Assembly (NCBI GenBank): GCA_013368325.1
Contig: JAACJK010000002.1
Location: 744,001-808,000 of the forward strand
Length of the DNA stretch: 64,000 nucleotides
Direction: 5' to 3'
Source: Ephemerocybe angulata
Lineage: Eukaryota > Basidiomycota > Agaricomycetes > Agaricales > Psathyrellaceae
In this document: positions 44,691-53,785 of the stretch, in pieces
Layout of the letters: the number at the start of each line of letters is the position of its first letter
Numbering within the stretch: position 1 is the first letter of the stretch
Notes under the pieces: model-generated
The model's database searches: none
Seen by the model: only the letters and a program-made list of their open reading frames with translations
What the model was told of the DNA's origin: nothing
Program-made: the position numbers and the translations under genes

Positions 44691-45755
44691 GCCTAATCAC
44701 TCTCGCTCAAGATCTCATGCGTAAACCTGTCAGGTTGACCTCTAAAGTTTGGAACGGCATTTAATTGCAGATCTACATGAATACCCGTGTATGTAAACAG
44801 ATCCAATGAGATCGATTTGAGGTCGAGAGATAGAGCTAGAGGAGTGAAGAAAGAGAGAAAGGAGGGAGCGTTGTTTCATGCTCGACAACATGCAAGTAGT
44901 CACCACTAAAGCATACACGAAGAAAAACATAGTCCAAGTGTCCAAATTTTTATAGTTCTAGGACGTGCGACGGGCCTCAGTCCGGTAGCCAGTGGGGATT
45001 ACACTAGACGTGCAGTCCGAAAAGCCATCCTCCTCGACTCGCCACCAGCCTATCCCTATAACCGCGCAGGTTATCTAATATCCAAATCGGCGGGCGTGAC
45101 GCCACAGTCTACCCTCCTCCCAGATTCTCACACGAAATCACAGATCGAAGGGACAATCCACAACTTAAGTAGCCAGGATGCAAGCCAATTCCACCACTAT
45201 AAGCCATAGACACCACTACACCCTGAGGTTCGGATGCATGCAAGATCCCTGCCCAGATCGAAACGCCCAACTCCTCGAGCCGTGCCCATGAGTTTGGGCC
45301 GATCTCTAATCCCCCACACCCAAACACATCTCTCAGCGCCTCAAAACATTCACATTCCCGGACGTCTGTCTATTCCCCATACCCGGCCACCCGGTCACCC
45401 CACCCAGAAACGCTTAGTCAATATCCAGGTCGGCGTATCCCCACCGTCCAATAGTCTCCCATAGCCAGCAAGCCCGACAAGCTCAGTCCATTCTCCACAC
45501 TCCCCCCTTCCAGATCTTCAACCGCAGTAGACAAGCTAAACCAACTCAGATGGTAGCACGAGCCGCATCGAACTGGCGTCGCCCACTCACGAATGCGCCG
45601 GCGTCAGTCAAACGGCGACACAAAATCCTATTACTGCAGCAGTACCGCCCGTCTCTTCTTTGCCACTGCGCCAACTCGCCAGTCAGACGTATACAAGTTG
45701 CACATATACACAGCCACGTGCGGTCGCTCATTCTACCATAACATCCCACCCAAAC
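44691..45755. other. Intergenic, no gene recognised
   Basis: Mixed sequence without long open frames, repeats or matches to the rest of the window that I can see. The right part is C-rich and includes the downstream region of the NOP8-like gene. Confidence 0.45.
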
Positions 45756-48014
45756 CTACACCTCCCCCTCCACCCTCCCCCTCCTCCGCCCACTCTTCCC
45801 AGCCTCCCTCGCCCTCCTCTTCCACCCCCTCGTCAACTCCCCTTTCCGCTCCTCCCATGCCTTCCTAACCTCCTCCTCCCCCTCCGTCCTATAAAACCGC
45901 ACCGCCTCGTCGCGCCAATACCAGCCCTTCTCTGCCATAAGATCGAAGGTGTCTTTCGCCTTTTTGTGCGGGTTGGTGGTGAAGAAGAGGGTGGATGGAT
46001 GGGGCGAGGGTTTGGAGTGCGGGGGATGGGAGGCGGCGAAGAAGAGAGGTTCGCGGGGGTTGATGTAGATTGACGCGGCGGCGGGCGCGGAGGAGGGCGC
46101 TGGGAGTGTGGTGGAGGGCGCGGGGAGCGTGGTGGAGGTGGGGAAAGATGGTTGGGGGGTGGATTCTGGAGGTGGGGCGATGGCGAAGGCGAGTTCTTCG
46201 TCGAGGTCGAGATCCAGATCCAGATGTCCGAGTAGCGAGAATCCGGCTGTATAAAGGTCCAAAATAAGTGGACCGGTAGGTATTGAGTCGTGTCATGTAA
46301 TAGATATTGATGATAGACGCACCTTCTTCCTCTCGAGGAGCGAATAGATCCTTAAGATTAGGCGCAGCTTGCACGACAGGCGCTGGAGCCGCTTCCTTCT
46401 CCTTCTCAGCCTCCTTCCCCTCCGCCTCCGCATCAACATCCATCTCCTCGTCCATCTCCTCGTCACTCTCCTCATCGCTCTCCTCCCCCTCCTCCTCTTC
46501 CTCTTCCTCCACCTCCACCTCACTCACCTTCTTCTTCTCCTCAACCTTCTTCCCCTCGTCCCTCGGCACAACCTCAAACTCCACATCCCCCGCCCTCCCC
46601 TTCGCATGCCCCGCCGCCTTCCTCTCTTCCCTAAATAGCTCCTCCTCGTCGACGTCCGAGCCCGCGCTCTCCCGCCCGATCCAGGCGTCTTCGTCGTCGG
46701 CGTTGGCGTTGGGGAAGAGGGAGGAGAGGAGGTTGAGTGCGCGCGATTTTTCGAGGGTGAGGTTGGTGTTGTTGTCGGGGATATCTGTGGTCGTTGGAAT
46801 GGCGAAGGTGGGGTTTTGGGCGGGAGGGGAGGGGGCGCGTGGAGGGGCAGCAGGAGGAGGGGGTGTAACCGCCTTTTTCGGTTTCGGCACTGGCTTAACC
46901 TCCTCCTGTACCTCCTCCTCCACCTCCTCACTCGACTCGCCCTCCTCCTCCTCAGAACTCGTATCATCCTCCTCATCCACCTCCTCCTCTTGAATATCCT
47001 CGCGCAGAGTCTTCTTACCTATCCCCGCCCCCTGACTCTCCAAAAACATCCCCTTCAACTGCGTACTCTCCCACTTTGTCACATCAATCGTGACCCTCCG
47101 CGCCCGCACCAACGGGTCCCGCTTCCTTCTCCTCCGCTCCTCCTTCTTCTCCTCATTACTCTTTCCTTTCTTAAACCCCGCGCCCTTCACCGTCGCCCCC
47201 TTCCCCTTCGCCTTCGCGTTCTCCGCCTTCGCCTTCGCCAGTTCCTCCAAAGTCGGAGGGAGGGGGTGCTCAGGCCTCATACGCACCGGCCTTAGAACAC
47301 GACCCATCTCCGTCACTTTCCACCCCGCCTTTTTGGATGCGGCTAAGGGGGTGACGAGCGACATGTCGGGGGCGGCGACGCCTACGTTGCGCCGCTGTTT
47401 TTTGCGCGGGGGTTCGGCGGACAGGCGGGCGTTTTCGGCGCGTTCGGCTTCGAGACTATCCGAGGTCCAGAGGGGAGGAGAGGAGAGGAGAGGAGATGAG
47501 AGGAGGGGAGGGGAAAGGGTGAGATGATGTGTTGTGGGGAGATGGGTTGGTTGGTCAGTCGGGTTTTGTAGGGAGGCTGGAAAAAGCGCACCGTTCGGTG
47601 TAGTCAGGCTTCGCCTCGCTCAGTTTGAGCTTTGCGCCTTTCCACGTCGACCCACTGAGCACATTCATACCTACACGTACCGAGAATCGCCATTAGACCT
47701 CCTTCCATCCCTCCATCCCCGCCGCCGAGAACGTCTTTCTCCATCTCGACGCCAACCCATACAAACGTGCAAGAACACTCACATTTCGCCAACTGACCCA
47801 CATTCGTATTCAAAGTAACATGCACAAAATTTTTCGTGCGTCCCACAGCATCCACCTTCCCAAGCCCTGAGATGTCGCCCTCGATGGTGCCGAAGGTCGC
47901 GAGGCGTTTGTTGAGGTCGGCGAGGGTGATGGAGGGGGTGAGGCCGCCGATGTGCAGTCGCTTTGTGACTGGGGCTTTGGGGTCTTGCGGTTTGGAGGAT
48001 GTAGGGTCCGCCAT
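45756..48014 (-). CDS. NOP8-like nucleolar RNA-binding protein (RRM), four exons
   Basis: Inferred exons (minus) 47783-48014, 47592-47670, 46323-47455 and 45756-46246 total 1,935 nt, 644 residues. The N-terminal ~105 residues form an RRM: RLHIGGLTPSITLADLNKRL (RNP2 side), then KNFVHVTLNT and STWKGAKLKLSEAKPDYTER, the pattern of fungal NOP8/NOL8, a factor for 60S ribosomal subunit assembly in the nucleolus. The middle is basic then very acidic (EEEVDEEDDTSSEEEEGE, later runs of E/D), typical for nucleolar proteins. The C-terminal exon has REPLFFAASHPPHSKP and STLFFTTNPHKKAKDTFDLM, as in the family tail, and a basic end. Intron 2 (136 nt) is pyrimidine/AG-rich and longer than the others. It is the probable parent of the partial copies at 7022 and 41240, and lies in the spacer of the FunK1 inverted duplication. 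Confidence 0.82.
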
Positions 48015-48269
48015 GGCGAGGTACGACGGTGGAGGGATGGAATCGGTCGAAATTCGAGGAGAATTGGTTTGTTTGGCTGGGGCGTTGGGTTGTTTGGCTT
48101 GCCGGCGCGACATCATTCCAGTCGGCGGACCGTCGCGACTCGCGACTGGGTCGCGACCCATTGTTGCTCTTGAAGTTGAAATTGAGCACTAACAAGTGTA
48201 ATAATCTCTTAATCACCCCACAATGTAATCCAAATGTCTCTATCGAGCCTACAAATCCCGTAGGTTCAG
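48015..48269. promoter_or_regulatory. NOP8-like gene upstream region
   Basis: Contains the leader block also found upstream of the truncated copies (AAATTCGAGGAGAATTGGTT; GGCGCGACATCATTCCAGTCGGCGGACC). Conservation of this block next to FunK1 genes at 6.9 kb and 41.1 kb suggests the promoter was copied with exon 1. Confidence 0.45.
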
Positions 48270-48660
48270 TTCATCATGAACGTCAGCTCATATATCGTCG
48301 AAGAGTTAGTTCCGTGCACCGACTTCTCAGGCGCAGACTGTGAAGGCGCAGACTCCAAACCAGTCGTCTGTGGTCGAGGTCGAGGACCAGTAACCTTCGC
48401 CGAGGTTTAACCGAATAAGTTGCAAAAGTTACGGTGGACACAACTTTTGCAATTTGTTCGGAGCATTCTCGGCAAAAGTACCTCTACCTGTGGTGTGTCC
48501 ACAACCGACTGGTTTGGAGTCTGGTGAAGGCGTAAAAAAAACATGCCCAATTATATGTATCCGCGGCATAGGCTTGCCGTTTGAGGTTTCTTCCACCACA
48601 GCTGCGGGTGCTCCCGAAGACGTGGGTACACGAACTTTCTGGCGTCGATGCGGCGTTGCC
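48270..48660 (+). pseudogene. FunK1 relic, exon 1 part, interrupted by a small hairpin element
   Basis: With 48349-48523 and one 9-bp duplicate left out, the plus strand reads YIVEELVPCTDFSGADCEG, then VKKTCPIICIRGIGLPFEVS and STTAAGAPEDVGT in one frame, matching VVCTDFSGGD, CLCIRATGPSFEI and PAGDSEHVG of the FunK1 gene at 20120. The relic ends at the border of the inverted-duplication arm. Confidence 0.7.
48340..48532. mobile_element. Foldback MITE (48349-48523) with 9-bp duplication GTGAAGGCG
   Basis: The element is 175 bp. GTGAAGGCG occurs at 48340-48348 and 48524-48532. The ends CAGACTCCAAACCAGTCG are perfectly inverted, and imperfect pairing continues to the centre (GTTGCAAAAGTT ... AACTTTTGCAA around 48438), so nearly the whole element can fold into one hairpin. 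A 9-bp duplication is typical of Mutator-like (MULE) elements. No coding capacity. Confidence 0.8.
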
Positions 48661-51383
48661 ACAATTTCATGGACTGGTGCCAACTGCTTTGGACTCCTCA
48701 CTCATTATTATGTCTGAATCGCCAGACTGTAACTCAATATCGTTATAACTTATCAGGTTCGAGAGGTAGATTGGTTCGTTTGGCTGCGTCGTTGGGTTGT
48801 TTGGGTCGCCGGCGCCATCATTCAGGTTTGTTCGCCGGTGGGCAACCCATTGTTGCTCTTGGACTTCAACCACCACGTACCGATATTACCATGTCCGAAC
48901 CACCTCAGCGTCGCTATCAGACCCGGTCTCGAACTCGGGCTCAGGCTGATGTACCATGCCCTCCCAATCAACCGCGCACTGCGAAGACTCCTCCAGAACG
49001 CTCTCCAGCGAGAGATCGAACCACTGAAGGCGTTCCCAACAAGAAAACTGGGGTCAAAAGGGCTGCTGCACCCATACCTCCCCCAGCGCAGCCGAAGTCA
49101 TCTCAGAGACGCTTTGAACCCTCCAGCGAGCCAGAGTCAGACCAGGGCTCGAGCCGGATCGCAATCGAATTCGGATTTGAAGACATTCACATCACAAACG
49201 AACACTGGGCCTCATCTCTCTACACCACCCTGGCAAAACCTCACGCTATCACCAAATTCCTGCGAAAGCGGACCTCCGGGTATCGCAAACCCCGCGGAAA
49301 GGGCCAGTGGACACAGATCCCCCAAAGCCCCGCCGACAGAATCGAGCTGATCCACCCGATTATGGACTTCATCGAGCGCATTGTCGCCGAGTTCTCCTGT
49401 GGTACCGTCGAGGACGGTGTTACGCGAAAAGTTGAGTTCACCAACTTCTCTGGCGGAGACGCACAGGCAACTCCGGGCCCGGGTATCTGCGTATGCATCC
49501 GCGCCACAGGCCCGTCGTTCGAGACCGTGACTCCGGGAGACTTTGAGGAAATCGGTTACATTAACATCGCCTCGATCATACAAGTAAAGACTGAGGCGGA
49601 GATCTCGACCGAGAGCGACTACAAACAGGCGACCGCGCTCGTATCAGACCTCCAGTGCGTATTCTCATCACCCTGTATAGTTTCAGCCGCTTTCGATTCT
49701 AATTCTAACACTTCATTTGCACAGGCAAATCTTCGCAGTCCAACCAAACCGCACCTTCTTCCGCACTCTCATCGTCACTGAGAAGCGCGTTCGGCTGGCC
49801 CACTACGACCGTGGCGGAATGTACCTCACTCCCTTCATAAACTACCACTCCAACCCCACCACCCTCATCCTCTTCGTGCTCGGCCTAACCTCGCATGACG
49901 AAGCCAACCTCGGCCTGGACACCAGCGTCCAATGGACGATCGACCCAGATACGGGCAAGAAGGTCGCAGGCACCCTTGTGGCTCTCAATGAGCACGGTGG
50001 GACGGTGCGATACGACTTGAACATGGAGAAGCCTCCTTTCGTCCGCCCGGGTATCGTCGGGCGCGGGGCGACGTGCTGGCACGCGGTAGATCCGGACACG
50101 GGGAAGAGTGTGGTTATCAAGGACACATGGAGGGGACCCGATCGAGCCTACGAATCCGAAAGCGAAAGCAAGTTCTTGGCCGACGCGCGAGGTATTCCCG
50201 GAGTCGTTCAAATGATATCGCATCAAGACAACTGCGCTGCAACTTCCGATTTTCGCCCTAGCGACTTCAAAGTCGAAGGGTGTAAGAATAGAATTAAAGC
50301 AAGGGTGGTCCTGGAGGAATGTGCCGAACCGATTTGGAACTTCACCTCTCGGCATCAAGTCATATCGGCGCTACGAGACACTATCGCAGGTAAGGTATCG
50401 CGCTTTCAGAGGATCGATCTTCTTGACTGACCTTTAGTTCAAGCACACCGAAAGCTCCTCGAGCGTGGTATCCTCCACCGAGATATCTCTCCATTGAATA
50501 TCCTACTCGGACACCCCGGCGCGCCAGACGGCCTTCGGGGCATTTTGATAGACCTCGACATGGCGATGCGTGCCGAAGGTGGTATGTCACTGGACGAGAT
50601 AGATCCCAACTCTGTATGTGACTTCGTCTGCGCTCGCCTGCCTTAAGAATCGTTGCCTAACTTCACACAGGGCACGCGCACATACCAGTCCATATCCGTC
50701 CTCCTCGCCGACGATCCGCTGAACGATCCGATCCCGCCACACGACTACCTCGACGACCTCGAATCCTTCCTCTACGTCCTCTGTCACATTTTACTTGGCT
50801 TCAAAAAGCCCGGTGAACTGGTTGAGCCAACTCCTAGGCTCATCGCGGTATGGGATGACCCCGACGCGAGGACCGCGATGGCCAACAAGGTCGTGCTCAT
50901 GGCAGAAGGCTATCCCGTGTACAAGTTTCCCCACATTAAAGAGTACTGGGGAAACTCTTGCAAGGAGCTCCTCGAAGGGATGCGCGCACATATCTCGAAT
51001 ATCGTGCGTCAGAAGAGCAAGATTCGCGCTGCGGAGGTCAGCACGGACGAGCGGTTTGAGCTGTGGTCGGCGTTTGTGGAGAAGAATTTGGAGAGCTCCT
51101 ACGATTACATTGATGCTCTTTTCCGCACGGCGCTTGCAGAGATTGCGAGAGAAGACGCCAAAGAAGCTATGCAGATTCACGCTGAGTCTCAGACGTCCAC
51201 GCGCGCTGACCGTAAAAGACCTTCTGAGGAAGGCCCCCAGCCAACGTTACCCCGGAAACGTACTAGGAGGCGCGCTTAGAGGCTTTTTTTCTGGCACTTC
51301 CATCATATAGAATAGAGTAGAATAAAACATCTTCATCTACCGAGCGTCGTGATTATAATGTATTAATTTTATCATACTTCAGT
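48649..51383. repeat. Right arm of the inverted duplication (partner 41797-44532)
   Basis: See the left arm. On the right, similarity continues beyond the shared arm only with the other FunK1 locus (17189-17671), not with 41.8 kb, so the flanks have different histories. Confidence 0.85.
48891..51279 (+). CDS. FunK1 fungal-type protein kinase, intact, four exons
   Basis: Inferred exons 48891-49654, 49725-50389, 50444-50613 and 50671-51279 sum to 2,208 nt, 735 residues. Begins MSEPPQRRYQTRSRTRAQ. Landmarks: VGRGATCW (about 365-372), VVIKDTW (lysine about 386), HRDISPLN (488-495), LIDLDMA (DFG position), YLDDLESFLYVLCH, basic end LPRKRTRRRA. Versus its inverted partner at 44281, exons 1, 2 and 4 differ at only a few residues each (for instance SSRIAIE against SSSMATE), but exon 3 differs at about nine of 57 residues and intron 2 differs too. 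A second possible acceptor six bases upstream in intron 2 would add two residues. Confidence 0.9.
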
Positions 51384-52238
51384 CGACTGCTGCAATCAGA
51401 GCGTGCAAACCAGAACGTAGCATTATGATTGACTCACGGGTCTGGGTATATTTGGTGGGATCTGCCGCTCAAAGCGAACTTCAAAACCGTTCGAGCATCC
51501 CCGTTCCGCTCTATTAAATCCAGTTAAGCGCCCATCCGATAAGATACAACAGCGCACTCACATCCCAGCGCTTCTAACTTCCAAACCCCTCACACCCTCG
51601 ATCAAACCAGCACGATTCACTCCATAACACACTCCCAAGTTCCGGTCGCTCCGCTAACCAGAAAACTAATATACATTAATCAAACGAAAAAACACAAGAG
51701 GGGCAGCCGATAAGGAGGATTACGCCGGCCGACAGAAGTACCACATAGCAATATGGTAGGTAGGGTAAAGTCTGGATAGATAGCATGAATAGTAGGGGTA
51801 ATGTGAGATGGGACTGATGATGATGACGATGCTAAGGGAATGATAGTATGCGATGATAAAAATAACTTATGAAGCGCGAGGGATCCACAGACGTGGATAT
51901 AGGTAAGGGGAAGCGACGTATTCCAAATGATGTAGCTGGGAAGGTCAAGAAGAAGAGTCGATTCCGCGTGAGGAGGAAGACCATATTCCGAGCCTGAGGT
52001 CGCGCCACACCAGGGCCGGGTACGGCAGTCAGTAGGGCCTCCGCCTAGGCGCAGCCGAGCAGCGCATGCGAATGCAAGCGTGAGGAGAGCAGGGGTATCG
52101 GATCGATGTACCCCAGCGTATTTGTGGCGTCCCATACCGCAGCGATCAGTCGGTCGGTCGTCCAATGTCATGTAATGTTCGTAAACGAAACGAAAGGGAA
52201 GGTCGGGAAGGAGTGGTCAGGCTTCGGTCCAAGGTCGA
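51280..52238. repeat. FunK1 3' flank plus carrier downstream segment (matches 17189-17671 and 7907-8365)
   Basis: The first half is the reverse-complement partner of 17189-17671, the second half that of 7907-8365. Here the two are contiguous (junction near 51750-51765); at the left locus they are 8.8 kb apart because of transposon A and its host insertion. No gene seen. Confidence 0.75.
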
Positions 52239-52560
52239 CTAGAAGTTCATCCGCAGCGCCGCCTCATAGATGGCGTACATGACCGCCGAGTTCGGTATAA
52301 CGCGCATAAGATGCGCACTCGGCCCTCCATAAAGTGATCGTGCACCCTCCTCAGCGATACCGACCCGGAGCGTCCGCCACAGCCCCGTATACTTCGACGG
52401 TCCATCCGTCGGCGGAGGTTGTTGCAGCCGTGTCCGAATAACCTAGCGCACACAGACGAACACCGTGACTTCAGTACCCTTATACAGATCGCAGACCAAA
52501 CACATCATGAGGATACATGATATGACTTGCAACACACTTCGCCGTCCCCGCACTCCCCAG
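52239..52560 (-). pseudogene. Mitochondrial carrier last exons (RIM2-like), truncated
   Basis: Minus-strand SAGTAKCVASHIMYPHD, a damaged intron, then RTRLQQPPPTDGPSKYTGLW and EEGARSLYGGPSAHLMRVIP with NSAVMYAIYEAALRMNF and stop at 52239. It is the partner of 7610-7906. The coding sequence is cut at about 52562 by the LINE fragment, so only the last carrier repeat remains. Confidence 0.75.
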
Positions 52561-52564
52561 CATC

Positions 52565-52993
52565 CCATTCCTTCCACGGCATTCGTCGACTACTCTGGTG
52601 ACTCCGAATCGGACTTGAGTCATCGTGGTCGTCAAAGTGACTAAAACTCTGGCATTGCTAAGTATTATCGGTCACTCCGAATTCTTGAAGATCGACAACC
52701 ACTGGCATGCTTTGATGTCCTTGTTTAATAAGTGCCTTGATACCTGCGACGGACCCACTCAGTGATTTAAGTCGGTATTACTCGCCCCATACTTCTGAAA
52801 AAGAAATCCAAAATGAATCTGGAGGGGTACCGAGCGGTCGCGCTCAAAGCTTTCGGGCAAAAATTTATGACTCTCCCTATTCACAGACGGTTGAGTAAAT
52901 GGTGCGAGGATAGGAAGATTATGCCACCATCTCAGAACGTATTTCGAGAACGATACCGCACCGATAACAATATCTTCATCCCTCGCACCGCAT
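52565..52993 (+). pseudogene. LINE reverse transcriptase fragment, second copy
   Basis: MNLEGYRAVALKAFGQKFMT from 52813, then LPIHRRLSKWCEDRKI and PPSQNVFRERYRTDNNIFIP; homologous to 40027-40350 on the other strand. The match ends abruptly after CCCTCGCACCGC (52982-52993), where the DIRS-like element begins. Confidence 0.7.
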
Positions 52994-53260
52994 CAATGCT
53001 TAACTCTCCTAGAGGGGAGACGAAAGGGAAAGAAAAGAAACACGAATAAAACGATGCAAGAAAGGAAAAGGAAGAGATGAGAAAAACAGACCGAGAGACG
53101 TGGGAACGAGGGCGCGTGAGATGGGGGGCAAGCGAGATTGATTGCAGGTCAAGTGGTTCTCGGCTGGCCCCTCTCGCGCCCGGCGGGATGGCAAAGCGGC
53201 GACGAGATGCGCTATGCCAGGACCGGGGGGCGAGCGGGACCGAGACCAAGCCAGGGAGAG

Positions 53261-53785
53261 TCAGAGCAGGAAGTCCGGAGGACTGGTAGGCTCTGGAGTG
53301 GTGAGGTCCAAATGCATACTCTCGGACAAGGAATGAAGGCGCTTGTCGTCGATGTCGATGTACAGCTTGAAGGTGTCGCTGAGCCATCGACCCATGAGTT
53401 GGATCTCGTGATCCTGACAGCCTCGCTCGTATGCGGAAGTGGCTGCTCCCCGTCGGAAACTGTGGCCGGCGTAGTCCTTGGACTGATAGCCTGCCCGTTC
53501 GAGTGCGCCTCGGATAATGGTGATGAACGACTTCCGCGTCATTGGGCTGCCATCGGGATCGAGGAAAAGCGACTCGAAGGAGGCTTTTGCCGGGTCCCGC
53601 TTGCTGAGGAGGCGCTTGAGGGCGGCAACTGGGCAAGTGGACTTACCCGGGATGGCGGCGAGGTAGATCGAGGCCCCTTTTCTAAATGGGTCGGTCTTGG
53701 ATGCGGGGAGGTGAAGTCGAACATGGGTGGCGGTTTCGAAGGTGGGGTGGAAAGTGACGGAGCGAGGTGTGATACAAGTGGAGGG
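53261..53785 (-). pseudogene. Tyrosine recombinase, C-terminal half (separated by transposon B)
   Basis: The minus strand reads CITPRSVTFHPTFETATHVR, then LPASKTDPFRKG, the catalytic HxxR in AGHSFRRGAATSAYERG and the nucleophile tyrosine in LMGRWLSDTFKLYID, ending at 53261. It continues the N-terminal half at 59999-60520: leaving out the element and one GTGGAGGG joins KKFHPST to CITPRSV in frame. The first catalytic Arg (FLRCDEF) lies in the other half, so neither half can be active alone. Confidence 0.85.

Noticed and set aside
46293..46993. Long open frames antisense to the NOP8-like gene
   Set aside because: They are low-complexity mirrors (Ser/Leu/Arg runs) of the acidic coding region on the minus strand.
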